From: Onchidella celtica
Taxonomy: Eukaryota > Mollusca > Gastropoda > Systellommatophora > Onchidiidae
NCBI GenBank assembly: GCA_963931925.1
Contig: OZ007567.1
Span: 79,761,686 to 79,825,685 of the forward strand
Length of the DNA stretch: 64,000 nt
Direction: 5' to 3'
The position numbers and the translations under genes were made by a program. Positions 35,360 through 48,532 of the stretch are shown one piece after another; position 1 is the first letter of the stretch; the number at the start of each line of letters is the position of its first letter. The notes under the pieces were generated by a model, which was given only the letters and a program-made list of their open reading frames with translations, did not search any database and was not told where the DNA came from.

Positions 35360-38300
35360 TTTGTATTCTAGAGGGTTCAAGTGCATGAAGCATATTTTTT
35401 CGGAGAATTTGAGAAATAATAGTTACGACGTTTCCTGCATATTTTTTGTTCAGATGATAGAAGGTGGACATTATTATTTTTTTTTCAAAATCATGTTCAT
35501 GACCACACTGCTGTGATAAGAGCTGTAGAATTCCGCCAGTAAATGTGTGCTTTGGAAATACGAGCAATCAACGACCCCATAGGGATATATTAGTAGTACT
35601 TTCTTTTTAACTTAGTTTACTACAGCGTGTGGAGCAAAGTTCCAGCTACTGTGCTGCCCACAGAGAGTTATTGCGTCTCTCTTGCTGCTAATTGCATCAT
35701 CTTTTTGTGGTTTTACAAAATCCCGTTAGCGGGAAAAGTTAAACACGAAAAAATCAGCAGGGAGCTAAAAGTCGTACTTAATGTACCGAAATGGAAGCTG
35801 TCGAGATCTACCTGCCATTAGGTCTGTCGCTGAATATGGTTGAGCACCTATTAACCCTATGTATTTATCTATTACCGGAATCTTCATGATTGGAACATTA
35901 CGAGAATGTTATTTCTCATCTTTTGAATGACAGCAGCCGAGAACACGGCTCAGATTATAGAATTATAAGGCCTCACCGTGCCGTCGTCATAGCCTTTACA
36001 CAGGGAATGTGCTGGAAGGAAACGCAACTTACATAATAAGTCTGAATTTTTGCTAACAGTAATGAAAAATGAACCTGGCGCTCTACGGGGACCAGCAAAA
36101 GTGTGGAGGAAAAAGTAGCTGTCTGAGATTCTGCATGCTAAGCAGTAGTTGAACCGACCAAGTTACATGTAAACATTTCATTTAATATATAAATTATCGT
36201 TCTATTAACTCACCCATTTATCTGGCTGTTCATCAGTCAGTACATTCATATAATGTGCCTATCTTTGACATCGAGTTTGATATCTGGCAAGATTAAAGTA
36301 TAGCAATCCAAATAAATATGTTTTTGTATGTTCATTTTCTACCAATAGACTAACATGACTTGTGAAAACTTAAACAGCATCTAAGACGGGTAACAGGAAC
36401 ACGATTTAACCTACCACCAAATATCGCAAACAGAAGCAAAGTACGTCAAGTAATTCAGTGACAAACCACTGTTTTGTGCAACTGACCTGTCAGGAATTCC
36501 ATAATAATAACATATTTATACGTATTTAACGCTAGGAATGTATGCTAAAGTTATGGATACTTTCTTTAACAACTTAATCGGGTGGGTGGACTGGATACAG
36601 TTTGCTTAATGTTATCAATTTTTAAAATCAGATGTATTACACTTCCGTCTGTCTGCCATGTATCACCAAAAATGTTTCAATTCTACAAAGTGCATTTGGA
36701 TATGATCTGTGAATTATTGGACAGAACAAGCCTTTTGAATGACAGAGAGATTTAAATTTCTGTCGTTGCTGTTTCTTCCAACGGTCTCATCCCTGGCATG
36801 TTCAGCTCTGTTATGCAGCATTCTTTTAAAAACGAAAGCAGCTTCTAAAACTTCATTCTGTAAGATATTTCATTCACTAATGGCTTTTTACTTTGAAAGG
36901 TGATCGCGGCATTTCCAGTTAGCTGGACGGATATCTGGAAGCTCTCAGAGATCAGAGCAACTGCCAAACAAATCTTATCCCGTAAAGGTGGAAGGAAAGT
37001 TGTAACCGGAATATTTTTCGTTGCTGAAAGATGACTGTAGTTTCAGCATTATTCCTAGAGATGAGGCCTAGCTTTTGTCAAAGTTTATTCATTAATAATT
37101 GAGATTGCTCTAAAAACCTCCTTCAGAACAAAAACAACGAAGTTTTGACTTTTAGCGACCACACCAGCAAACAAATGAACGTACAAACAGAAGAATGTTC
37201 TTGCATGGCATGGAGGTGCACATAAAATTATCTCTCAGTAGCAAACTGTTCAGTCTCATAACCAGGTAGAAGTTGTAAGGATTAAACTTTTTTATCAATT
37301 TCTGTTGGAATCCATTTTCCCAGTCACAGACGTCATACATTGCAAGTCTCAGATTTGGATTTTTGTTTTGCATTTTAGTGCAAGCAAAAAAAAATGCTCA
37401 CGTCCAAATGGCAACATTTTCTTACAGCGCTATATGAATTAGGTGCGGCAGATCATGCGGATTTTTTTTATGTCACCTATACGGATTCTACTTCCACTCA
37501 TTTGTCCATGGACGTGTAAGATTTAAAAAAAAAAAAAAAAGGTAGCGTTAATATCCCTGAGATCCGTCCTTCATTTTTCACGGCGGCAGACACACCTTCC
37601 CTTTTTCACAGGAAGGAAAATGAACTTTGAGGAACGAGGTCTGCCGGGTAGCCAGCCAGCGTCTTCCTGCCAACAAGATCAAATTACTGAGATTACTATG
37701 ATAAAAAGATCCGTGTTCGACATTTCCGTCGTTAATACAGGCAGATCCTGAGATAGATCAATCCACGGTGGACGCTAACTTGCCAAGGCAGGAGGATTAG
37801 TCTCCAGATTAGCTTACGTTTGTTGCTCTATGGTATCTTCTCCCTTCCTACAGCTGTCTCTGTCCCCTGCAGATCTCCGATCTCCCCAAGCTTGTCACAC
37901 GGGAGTCCGTGTTCAACATGAAAACTGGATTTTCGGCAGCTTTCAGCCGCAATTATCGCAAAAACGAAGCTAATTTAAGGCTCTGTTAGTCGCTCCATCT
38001 ACGAGGTATCCTAATTACGTACATTTTGCCTCGGCGTTCATAACCTTAGTGATTACAGCTTTTATCACATTAGGGGCGTCATGCAAATTGTTTGAAAATG
38101 GCAACGGTCTGTGGAATTTGTTTTAGTTTTCTTAAAATTGTTCGATCGCAAGTTGAAATTAAAAAACCACAAAAAGAAACTCAAAATACTTGTCAACACT
38201 GAACGTTTCTAGACTAGGGAGGACTAATGGCGTGAAATGAATTTATTTTAGTCTCCAGTAATGTGGAGCAGTACAATTGATTGGGTAAACGGCGGACTGT

Positions 38301-38717
38301 TATGGTAGGAAAAATGAATGCATCAAATTTAGGGAAGACGCAATCATTACAACAGAATCTAATCATTGTGTTGGTTGCCTATTCAGAGGTTGTATTTAGG
38401 TCACGGGTTTTTTCCTGACATTTTTCCATTGGTAAGACGTACTATCTGATGTATAGAATGTGAGTTGGAACGGAAAAAAGCTCCGTGTAACGTACGTGAG
38501 TAAATAACTTAAAGGGCGGAGGAAGTTTGAGTTTGGAGAGAGCACGTCGACACATTAAGGATCACACGGTGCTAGAAAAAACAAGACTACAGAATATAAT
38601 AGAACGGTAGGACAAAAGCAGATGTCAGGGTGTGGGATCTTGGGGATATTGTAAAAGTCCCCCCCGCCCCTGATGTCAGAATCCCATCCTAAGTTTATAG
38701 ATGGTATCCTAAAGTTG

Positions 38718-40029
38718 TGTTGGGTGTTAGTTCGACTGCATTTTTATAATCGAGAGTTTTATGATTTATTATTTATTCAATCTAAAATCTAACTTCCATA
38801 CCATGCCAAATACTAAAGAACAACCTGACTAAAGTTCAATTAATCAGACCTGCAGGGTCACATTTTATTACTTTAAGTACACTAACAATTTCGACTAGAT
38901 CTATTTATGTAGTAAGGATAAACATCAGCAGCATCAAATCCATAATCAATAATACTTCATTCTAAGTCTAGCTCTAGATTTCCTATAATATCATTTAACT
39001 TCTGTGCTCGCTAATTATCTAATTAAACTATTTCTATATATATCTAAGATCTAGACTGCTTATTGGATGGCAATTACAGTCTCTGGATACATAATGTCAT
39101 ATACGATATTTCTGCCTAAACTTATCATAGGTCGAGCGCGTCAACGACAAAGTGACGTCGGTCCAGTTAAGTACAGAGATCTAACTCTAGGATGGGCTGG
39201 TAACTCCCAGCCTCACCCAGACAATTCAATCACAATTCACAGTTATGTATTTCACACAATAATACTATTTGCAGCTCTAGATGAGTTTAACTTTGCATCC
39301 TGCATTCACTGGCAATCACTCCTGGTGGATTCATCATGACTCTCCCACGGATAAATGTCATGCTTTTCGCCTCCCTATTCACTGTCAATCATCACGAGCT
39401 TCGGTCAGATCTTACTTACGATTGTTCTGGCGCTAAGGCCAGAAACAGTAGACAAAAGCGTGGTTTATATTCAAGTGAGCCATATGGATTAATGACAAGA
39501 TATTCATCTAGCCATGCTGTTCGTTATAAGTGGATCCTCTCAAGCGGGATCTGCGCTGAAACCTTCACAGAGGGGCAATCTGTACGGAATGAAATAAGAA
39601 GTACTGCCCGCACGGTTTGCGCTGCATCGCGACCTCTCCGCTAACCCTCATTGGTTAACCCTTTTACCCTCAATGACGTAAGCAAAACATATTTCCCTTT
39701 ACAAATTACAACTGGGGCGCTAATCTTCCCTCTAAACCTTGACGGCTTTTATTTAACTATTTACTAACTACCAATATACATGTTTACTTTTACTTTTCTT
39801 ACAATTATCAATATACAAAGATTTCTGTTCATGGGTGCAAACTTCCTGTATTATAATTTATTAGCATACTACTGTTTATCTCCCCTTCCTGTTGTTCAAC
39901 TTAAAATAATAAAATGACGTCATCAAACCCACGGTCGTTTGCGTCCTTGACCTTATCTACAATGACGTACTTCACATGTTATACATATTCACCTCTAGGT
40001 CGTATTGATTAAGTTATTTCCCTTTAACA
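38718..40029 (-). mobile_element. Possible solo LTR-like remnant
   Basis: Read on the minus strand, this 1.3-kb block begins TGTTAAAGGGAAATAAC and ends CACCCAACA, fitting the TG...CA ends of a long terminal repeat. It differs in texture from the flanking intron. It contains one full CRE palindrome (TGACGTCA at about 39915), several TGACGT half sites and AATAAA-type signals, as an LTR promoter/terminator might. No 5-bp target duplication, internal coding region or second LTR is visible. If it is an LTR, it is an old isolated fossil; another class of repeat is quite possible. Confidence 0.25.
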
Positions 40030-40132
40030 ACATTTGGTCTTGACAGCAGACCCTACCAGAAACTCACACCAACCACCCGCAGCAGAAAAAGAAGCGAGAA
40101 CGTCGAAAAAGGGAAGTTTTTTTTTTTAATTT

Positions 40133-40410
40133 TTGAAAAGAGGACACTCCTAAACAAGGTCAGAAAAAGTCAGGGAACATTCTTTGGACATGTAATGAGA
40201 AGACGAGGACTAGAACAATTGATAACAACAGGGAAATTCAATGGAAGAAGCCGGGGACGACAAAGCATAAAGATGCAGGACGACCTAAAGGCCTGGCTGG
40301 GAATGCACACCACCAACGACGTCATCAGGGCTACGGAAGAATCGCGAGAGATGGAGGGTCATGATCGCCAACGCCTGGAGGCAGGGCACTTAATGATGAT
40401 GATATACTGT
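40133..40410 (+). mobile_element. RTE-type LINE 3' end fragment
   Basis: From about 40141 the sequence reads RTLLNKVRKSQGTFFGHVMR, then RRGLEQLITTGKFNGRSRGR and QSIKMQDDLKAWLGMHTTND. This is the recognisable C-terminal tail of RTE-like endonuclease-reverse transcriptases (a GHVMRR.GLE..ITTGK.NGRS.GRQ pattern). It ends in a short ATGATGATGATA tail, typical of the tandem-repeat 3' ends of RTE elements. The upstream domains are missing, so it is a heavily 5'-truncated insertion. Confidence 0.75.
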
Positions 40411-40533
40411 CATATACAGACATACTCCCTGTTGTGCATTGTTGTTAAGACAAGCAATTGGTTCTGAAACACTCCATGCAAAAACGGAATTTGTTATGAT
40501 TATATCGTTCCATATTTTCTGAGCACAAGTCGT

Positions 40534-40772
40534 GGTCTGTCTCATGTACCAGCACATTGTTGATGATTGTGGTAGGTTTTGAGCTATGGCTGCCCCTTTC
40601 CGTGTGAGATCGATGTTCTCACAAAGGGACGTCTCGATATCTTTGACATTATAAGTTTTAGCCACAAGTACTGGACTGTACATAAGAAATGTCACTCGTA
40701 CCAACACTTTCAAACGCTTTCCTGCAAAATGTGAAACTTTCTGTTACACCAGTATATGAGATGCAAGACGAA
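40534..40772 (+). mobile_element. 250-bp MITE family A, copy 2
   Basis: The left end TCTCATGTACCAGCACATTG and the right end, reverse-complemented as CATCTCATATACTGGTGTAA, are inverted repeats matching the copies at 12773 and 44501. Internal landmarks such as GATTNTGGTRGGTTTT and CTCCTGCAAAATG/TTTCCTGCAAAATG are kept in order. Confidence 0.7.
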
Positions 40773-42412
40773 GTGATTTTGGATTCAATTTACAGACAAT
40801 TATGTTTAAAACTGTAGCTTTCATAGTTCTGTTTGCTGTCAAACCTCGGTACGTCTCATGACGCAGATACACAGATCACGAGATCACCATTGATGCTACC
40901 TTACTCAGTCAGGGTTTTAAAATGTGTCACAAAAGTGTCATAATTATAACTTTCCCTCACCTTCATCAAAACACCCAGGCTTTTCCCGTATTTGCTCACA
41001 ATTGATTTATTGGTCATTTGGCGCGGAAAGGCACGAGTCTGGCTTCCTTAGTTTTGTTCAATTCTTTTTTTAATATTTGGTTGTTAAGGTCAAATTATAA
41101 ATCTGTAGCATTATTTGTGGAAAGGCTGTGCAAATCCCCTGTGGGGATTAGTGCGTGCGGCGGAGACATGCACGGTATGAACACTGATTCTTTAATTACA
41201 CATGCGGCAGCATTTGTTACTTGAACATTTGGTTTTTGTTATTGTTGTTGTTTTAATTTTATATGACAAAAGACGTCGTGCAAAATATTACGGATATTCA
41301 AAATAGAACAACTGTGATTTCCATGTTTCTAAGTTTGAGCTCAAAAGCAGTCTTTCTTTCTTGCAACATGAAAAGATAAACCAATGCTCGTTCTAGTGAC
41401 AAAGCTGAATTAAGAACTTTCGTAAGGAATATATGGTGGTGAAAAGGTACAAAACGCACATTTACTGTGAACAAAACGAAATGCACCGGCTTTTGGCCAC
41501 AGCGGATGTCGAATTCTTGTGGTGGCTATGGGGGGGGAGGGGGGGGGGACTGGAGAATTTCTTAAGAGTAAACAGTTTGATGTACAATGTTCTCTGTTCG
41601 GTTTTGTATTTAGTCTTTGGTCTCCTAACAATATCTAATTCCTGCACCACGATCAGCTTGCTCTGGAATGAAAGTTACATAATTGTTATGATGTTTTGGT
41701 AACCAGGTTTCTGACAAATATTGCCAGATAATATGCTAGATATTAAGTTGGATTAGTGTATGTATAATTATTATATAATGATTTTAAATAATTTTTGCCA
41801 TGCTAGAGACTGTTTTTTTTTCCCGAGCTCACTACATTTTTTTTTGTTGGTACCCCATTAGTGAGTCAGTCTAACTTGTTAAATATGATTATATTTAGAC
41901 AATAATATCAGTGTTGTGATATCCTGTTATTTCAATTTTTCCCTTGTTTTTTTCTTAAATGCTTTAGTGGCTGTAAGAGAAACAAAGAAGAAATGAGATC
42001 TGTTACTGAAAATGTTTCTTTTTTAATTTTCTACTTGCCCCTGATCTATACAAAACCCAGGGGTGAGCTCTTCCCACTTCTAGATACTGTTTTGTTTGAA
42101 TAGGTGCATTAAAATAAAATGTAACAAACAAAAATTTGCTAGAGAGAACCATTGTAAGCCAAGATCACATAGATAGATTAGACAGTGTTTTATATTAAGT
42201 TTAATATTTGCAGGATACCTTTAGCAAGATCCAGGCCAGACCAGAAGGCTGTTATGGGAGTAGTTTGCATGGACCTACGGTTCTGAGGGGGTTAACTGCC
42301 CCTGGTAGAGCAAAAGTTGGGGTGGGGGGGGGGATGTGAAAAAGAACCTTGTTATTGTAAAAAGAACACGAATTATAGGAATACTCAATGCGCAGTTCGA
42401 AAGGGGACTTAC
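40773..42412. other. Intron; G run; no gene called
   Basis: No exon supported on either strand in this stretch apart from the intron side of the candidate at 42413. G runs occur at 41530-41549 and 42320-42333. A+T-rich between 41700 and 42230. Confidence 0.4.
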
Positions 42413-42686
42413 GTTCCCCACCCGAGAACCCAAGAACAGCGTTGTACGGGCCTGGCAAAAACTCGACGAAAGGCAACAATAAATTCATGATGTCGTGTTT
42501 GTTTTCTTGTGACGTCAAGCCTAGTTTTATAGTGATTGTTTGGCTTCCAGGTCTAGGTATGTTCATGAATGTTTTGGCCAGTAAGACAGCTGTGTGTGAG
42601 TTGAGATGGTCTTCGGCGTCTTCTGCCGTCGATTTTTTGTATCCCAACTTAAATTTTCTAACGAATTTCGTTTCCACTCCAGCCAT
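42413..42686 (-). CDS. Candidate coding exon on minus strand, product unknown
   Basis: On the minus strand an ATG at 42686 in good context (GGAAATGG) opens 91 codons, starting MAGVETKFVRKFKLGYKKST. They run to a consensus donor GTAAGTCC just after 42413, leaving one base of a split codon. The composition is that of a folded protein (for example NLLLPFVEFLPGPYNAVLGF near the end). The frame is also open upstream to a stop at about 42754, so the exon could be internal and longer. No family was recognised, and the opposite strand is open as well. It would be a gene nested in the 22.6-kb intron of the + strand gene, or a remnant of one. Confidence 0.4.
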
Positions 42687-42829
42687 TTCCTTATTAGAAA
42701 GGTCAACAGGGAAATTGATGTCGGATGTGGGTATTTTACAGAGTTCGTGCGTCAGTTATCATTTAACCCGTTAATGTCCAGACAAAGACTCGTGGGGCAA
42801 AAACTTCTCAATTTTGTTTAAAATGGTGT

Positions 42830-44500
42830 AATGAACGCAAATATTGAAATGTTTGTCATTATTTGTCATTAATTGAATGATATTCTAAATATAAAACTTC
42901 GGGTGCCAGATAAAGCACTTCACAAATGGAAGTCTAGAGGGTTGACACAGGTAATGTGAAGGTTGTATGATGTAAAAGCTCAGCAGAACGTTTTTGTGTC
43001 TTACCTGTATGTGACGGCATCTCTGTTCTTGTTAACTGTCAGGGGCGGCCATCTATACAGCATGTAGCTCGAGTTTGACAATCCCCCCCCTCCCCCGGCG
43101 CCTCTCACAGACTCAGTGTTCGCCTTTCGTATGCCTGGTCTATCCCCCCCCCCCCCACTCCTTTTGTCTTAGCGTACGTCCATTAGTATGGTGAATGCCC
43201 ATGACAAGGCCTTGATGTTCGAAAACTTCAATTTCTATCTTGCATGGACTATGTCGTGATTGTTTCATTAGAAACATGATTTTTGAACCCAACAACTTAA
43301 TTGCTTGAAGGTAAAAGGTAAATAAAATGAAACTTTTTTATTTATTAACATAATTGAAAAGCGTACGTACGCTTCCCAGAAGCCCCCCTCCTCTCCCCCC
43401 CCCCGCCCCCCCCCCCCATATACGCCTTTCCCGCACTGGAATCAGTCCTTTTTTGCGCTTCCCCATCCGAATGCATGTACTTGACGTATGTCTTCCGACC
43501 CTTATGGAACAGCCGAGTCGTCGAATGTCTAACGCAAAACTTTGTCTTCCATTACCCGCCTCAGCAATTTGAATTATCAGTTAGAAAAGAAATGGAATTA
43601 AAACCGTCAGAGTTTTATTATGGCGTCTACCATTCGTTTACACAGTCTTCACTTTCTCGAGACGTACTCTCCAGTACGAAAACGGCGGCAAAAACTTAGG
43701 CAGCGTAAGGCCATGATGATGATGTTGATGATGATGAGTTTTACAGCGGGAGAGATGGTGGTGGTGATGATGATGATATCAATGATGACTCTGAAAGGTC
43801 GAAACGGAAATTGCAGTTTGGCCCTGAAGCCAGAAAAGATCTCCAGCGAGAGTGCAATTAACCTTGATGGAACGGGGAATGAGATCTTGGGCTTTTTCTA
43901 TTTATGTTGTACGGGATCACCACTTACATTAGGCCTTGGTTAGGTTTCGTTTCTCAACTTGCTCAGACCTAGGCCATACGTCTGCTTGCTTTCTGTTCTT
44001 AACTTATTCGTCATGGAAGTTCCATCCTGTAGGAATAAGATGCTGTATCTTTGGAGAGGAGGAAAAAAACCCACAAAAAAAAGTCATGACTTTCCTCAAA
44101 CAAGTAGTATTAAGCAAGCCAAGTCAAAGCGAACAAATAAGAAAATGAAAGCTGTAACACTTGAACAGTGGACAGTTTTTAGCCTAATGTAATTTCCAAT
44201 ATATGAACTGCAACGTGGTATATTTGTTATTAGTGCATTACCAAAACTAACACTGGACTGCACGCTGTCTATATCAATGCGTTATTAGGTATTTTATCTG
44301 TAGGCTCGTCTCGGAGAATACTATAACTGGTTACAATACAGTGTAAAGCGCTAGACGGTTCAATGTCTAAAAATGGTTGTCTCTAATTGAATGATTGTTA
44401 TTTTGTTTACTGGTTTTCCACATTGACGACCAGTAGTTACTGTAGCTCTTATAGAACTACAGGACATACTTACATACCATATCTTTCTTTTTCAAATGAC
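42830..44500. other. Intron; C runs and GAT microsatellite
   Basis: C runs at about 43082-43095, 43145-43158 and 43385-43420, and interrupted (GAT)n at 43712-43790. No gene recognised; open frames here are low complexity or short. Confidence 0.45.
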
Positions 44501-44752
44501 TGTGTTGTCCATCTCATATACTGGCGTATTCGATGATTTTAGTGGTTTTAAGTTAGGACCATCTATCATTGCTCCTGGTGAGATGTACATTCTAACAAAT
44601 TGACGTATCGATATTTTTATTGACTTGAAGTTATAAGCAGAAGCGTGTTTGCCAAATCCAAGAACGGCAAAAGTGACCTAAGACTTTGAAAAGCTCTCTT
44701 GTATAATTTAAGAAACTGTTGATACGCCATTACGTCAGATGGATATCGGGCA
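44501..44752 (+). mobile_element. 250-bp MITE family A, copy 3
   Basis: Left CCATCTCATATACTGGCGTA and right, reverse-complemented CCATCTGACGTAATGGCGTA, are the clearest inverted ends of the family. The interior aligns with 12773-13027, including AAGCAGAAGCG and AAGCTCTC. It lies only 4 kb from copy 2, in the same orientation. Confidence 0.75.
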
Positions 44753-45120
44753 TGCTGTTAATTGAAGCGCACTCATTATTGTTGTTGTTCTTTTCTTTGG
44801 AGGGAAATGTGGGGGGGGGGGGGGGGCTTCGAAAATCTTCTTGGTTCTTTCTTCCCTTTTTATTTTATAATGAGCAAGGCTGCTGAATTCCGGTGTTGCA
44901 TAGTAATTATCATGGCGCCAGAGATGGTAGTTGTGACCAAAATCTGAGGACAGAAAACGAAACTGTATGATGTTATTTTTCACCAGAGAAGTTGACATAG
45001 GGCTTTACTAAGCCCTGGGAATGTGTTATGAACACAGCTGGACAAGTTGAAAATAGCAGATTTGCTTTTTGGCTAAGTATAAATCAAATTTTAATGAACA
45101 TTTTACCTTATCTTTCCCAG
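44753..45120. other. Intron up to exon 3 acceptor
   Basis: A G run of about 16 at 44811-44827, then A+T-rich sequence leading into the acceptor tract TTTTACCTTATCTTTCCCAG (45101-45120). Confidence 0.6.
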
Positions 45121-45206
45121 GGTGGCACCCGACCGTATGATAAACCTGGCAGTCAACACAGACCCAACTGGCAAGTGGGATGCTGAACGAATCGCCAAGG
45201 AAGCTC
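45121..45206 (+). CDS. Host gene internal exon 3, product unknown
   Basis: An 86-bp exon with strong acceptor (TTATCTTTCCCAG) and donor GTAAGTTT. Only one frame is open across it, and that is exactly the frame set by exons 1 and 2. The first base completes Glu, followed by VAPDRMINLAVNTDPTGKWD and AERIAKEA, with one base (C) left over. The other two frames contain stops, which makes this the strongest single piece of coding evidence for the gene. The intron before it is 22.6 kb. The peptide looks helical and charged, and I do not recognise the family. Confidence 0.78.
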
Positions 45207-45860
45207 GTAAGTTTCATATCTTTTCTATGTTTGTTGGTCAGTTGTGTATTGTGTCTGGACGGGGAAAAAAGGGAAGGAGGAGGCGAGAGGGGGCATCGTG
45301 TTTGCCTATAGGACCTGAAATCCGAAATCAGGATTTTAATTGATTGTCATGTCAGAGCTCGGGGCTTCTATAATGCGTGCGTTAATGACTTGACAAAGTA
45401 GAGTGGGTAATTTCAGACCGTCTGGTTTTCTTTTGGGCTTGTACTATTCTATTATGTGAGTTGAACGTCTCAGGTGGCAACGGGGGGGGAGGGGGGGGGG
45501 GAGGGTCTTGTTGTTTATTGTTGTTGCTTGTAAATCTTGATGTTTGTCTTTTCAGGCATGAGCTAGAACGTTATCTTTCATTTTTTTCCTTCCATTTTGC
45601 TTTTTGTTTTCGTCCCTGTAAGCTGAATGGATCATGTGAAATTTCTTTACTGTCTTCCTGAAGTATTTTCAGTTACACATAAACTTTGGAAAGTTGTTCT
45701 ACTTGTCTTTGGACGCCACTTGCGTTTCTGTACTCACTTCTTACATTCTACATTGTTTTTTTACTTGTTTAGTTGTTTTATTGGTTCACTTTTCCATCCT
45801 GTTAATGATTTTGTCTTGGCAAAGGTAAATATCTTACCGACAGCTCCATTTGTCTGCCCT

Positions 45861-45907
45861 TTTCCTTTGCGTTTTATTGTGTCGTTTCTGTATTAGTTCT
45901 TATGCGA
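45861..45907 (+). repeat. Lone TIR arm of the 4304-4537 family
   Basis: TTTTATTGTGTCGTTTCTGT and TTCTTATGCG match the right arm at 4497-4537 over about 45 bases. No partner arm was found within several hundred bases on either side, so this is a truncated copy. Confidence 0.5.
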
Positions 45908-48451
45908 AGGTTTTCTACATACAACTTTTTCTGTTTGCCATAGTTGTCTTTGACTCACCTAGTTTTTTTTTTCATTCAGCGATCGCTAATGGTAAAAATT
46001 GTTATCTTCACATCCATCCCTTCCAGGCTGTTTCCTCTTCCTAACAGATTGACCGAAACTCTCTATTAGTGAAGGTTTTGTACATTCTGCTACGTCGACG
46101 TCTCCAGCACATTCGGCTGAAATTGCCTTTACAATAATTATGTGCTAAAATTGTCACATTAAAGTTAATACCTTAGGGTCTCTAGATGTGCTTCTTTTAA
46201 AGATCTACTTTATCACAAATGGGTAAAAAGGTTTTCGCCATGTAAAACCTTTATTATGGGAGATTGTTTGTGAATATGTACCATTTATAACTAGTGGCTG
46301 GGCTAAATTTGGAAGTTCTGATACAGTGAAAGAGAGCTGTTAAGAAGATGAGGACGATTTGAAGGTCTATAATATCAGATCTTCCGTAGGCCAGCTGTCT
46401 TTGTACACATGAGACCCATCAACGCCCACATTTTGATTAGACGATGCATCATTAGTGGAACTTAACTGACCTTTAGCGCTGTGCAAGATCTCTCCCATAG
46501 ATAAAAGTTGAGACGTAAAATAGCAGTGCGCAAATGAGGAATTCTGTCTGGGCCCTTATTCCACTCTGTTCGTGTGTATTTTGTTAGCGAAATTTGAGCG
46601 TTAAAATACAGTAAGATGCTGTTCCTATTACTGTGGAACCTTTAAGCTGACCGCCAGGCTTCTTGCCCGCTACTGACTCTGACAGCTGAGCTATCTTGAT
46701 GCTAGTTATTTTTGTTGATGAGTGCGAGTCGCCTGAGTTGGCTGGACAAAGGATGGATCCATTCTGATATCGACTCATAAGTACGGGAGAGGAAGACTCA
46801 CTTCTTCACTTCAATCCAAGCCCTTTCCAGTCTGGCTCATAATTATGATTATTTCAGTTGAGGCGAACTGACCATAGCTCGTCAGTTGATTGTCAGCGCA
46901 TGGCCACTACTTGTAACCATAGCCTTTAGATTGCTTAATAGGAACACAGACATTATCTAGCTGCGTGTAGGCTCTAGTGGCTTAATCTTTCTTTCATAAT
47001 ATTTTGTCACTCCTGTGAAACATTAGATTCTCTACGTTGAAGCAGTCACACACTACACAAACTAACAACAAAATAATGCAAGATATCTTTAATAATAGAA
47101 CTGAGATTGCATTTCGATATGAAACCCAGAACGATTACTTTAACACGACATTTTGCAGTGTATGTGATGAAAGATGTCATCTTGCCGCCCCGTTGCAAAG
47201 AAATTGTGCCCACAATTCATTATCATCGTAGCATAAACTATCAGTACTCCTCACTGTCTCTGCTGCTGTCTGTCTGTCTTTACCTCTTATGGTAATCAGG
47301 CAAAAGAAGTTTACATTACTTTTATTGCAACATGGAAAGGGCCCCTAAAAGTGTCGAAAAAGTATTATTTCTTTATCTCTCGATTTGGTCTTTCCCAACC
47401 TTTCTGGTCTCTCTAGTAATTTCTATAGTCATCTTCATCTCTGTTTACACTTCATCTTTTCTTGTTCTTTTTAAATTGACAGTAATGACTATTCTCTGTC
47501 AGCAGATGACACACCCAGAAATTAATCAGCATGATCGCTTTTTAAGCCCTATCTTTCAGGCCATAGAAATAATCCCATGGACTTTTATTGTGTCTTAATT
47601 GTTATGTCTGACTATGAAGCTAGCATCTTCCAACTGAGCCAGCACGCGTCAATGCCTGCTCGTGACAGTACAGGTGAAGGCGCTTATTATGGCAATCAAG
47701 ACCCACAGCTCCTTTTGATTGAGCTGGAAGGAAGAGGGTGAGATTGGAGGTTAGTGTAGGAATACAGGTGAGGCACTTTGCCAGCGGAAGAGCCCCAGCT
47801 AGAGAGAGATCGTGCTTGTCTGCAGCCGTTTTTAATAGCAGTTTCAAGATAGCGTCAGTGGTGCTGTTGATGTTTTGCCAATAGCCATAAAGCTCTCACA
47901 ATGGCTCAAGAGCCCGATCTTACTTGTTGTTTTTAGTAAAGTGCATCTTGTATTATTCCATAATAAATATGTCATAAATACGAAGTCGATATTTGTTTTG
48001 AGCATCATCAACAGTTCATCTGATCCATCATTGTTGTCATAGCTGTCTTCAGTGCTCGGTACTGCTCCGGGTAGGCGATGGTGGCCTCTCTTAGTGTATT
48101 TAAGAGTTCACAAGTTTTATCACATTCACTGCTGAAGAAAATTGTTCGTTATTTTCAGTCTCATGTGTAAATAATTACGCAAACAATTGTGTTGTCCTGT
48201 CTGAGAACAGCCTAATGATATAATGGTATCTGAACACTTCGTTATAATTTGTAAAATCTAAAGATAGTTTTATCAGAAAGTCTAAATACATTGCTTGTAG
48301 GAGAAAGAATCAAATTCACCATATCGGGGATATAACTATCAATTTGTTCAGAGAGTGGACACCTTCGATAGATATTCTACCTTACTTGTTAGAAATACTG
48401 CTTTTTAAAGACAGATACGTAAGTAAAAACAATGCTGGACTGATTATTCTA

Positions 48452-48532
48452 TTGTTACATCCGTTCCATCTATAAGTAGCCACTGTATGAAATGGTATGT
48501 CCTTTTCATACATAACTCATGGATGTAACAAA
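48452..48532. repeat. Nested imperfect palindrome (81 bp)
   Basis: The outer arms TTGTTACATCC and GGATGTAACAA are exact inverses. Inside them GTATGAAA and TTTTCATAC form a second stem. It could extrude as a cruciform, or be the remains of a very small foldback element. No copies elsewhere were noticed. Confidence 0.55.

Noticed and set aside
36889-37032. Candidate exon reading VSWTDIWKLSEIRATAKQIL
   Set aside because: The acceptor is weak, and the phase does not fit between exon 2 (ends phase 2) and exon 3 (starts phase 2). Kept only as a note.
46832-46915. Acceptor TATTTCAG with an open phase-0 frame after it
   Set aside because: It does not match the phase left by exon 3, and the following donor GTAACC is poor.
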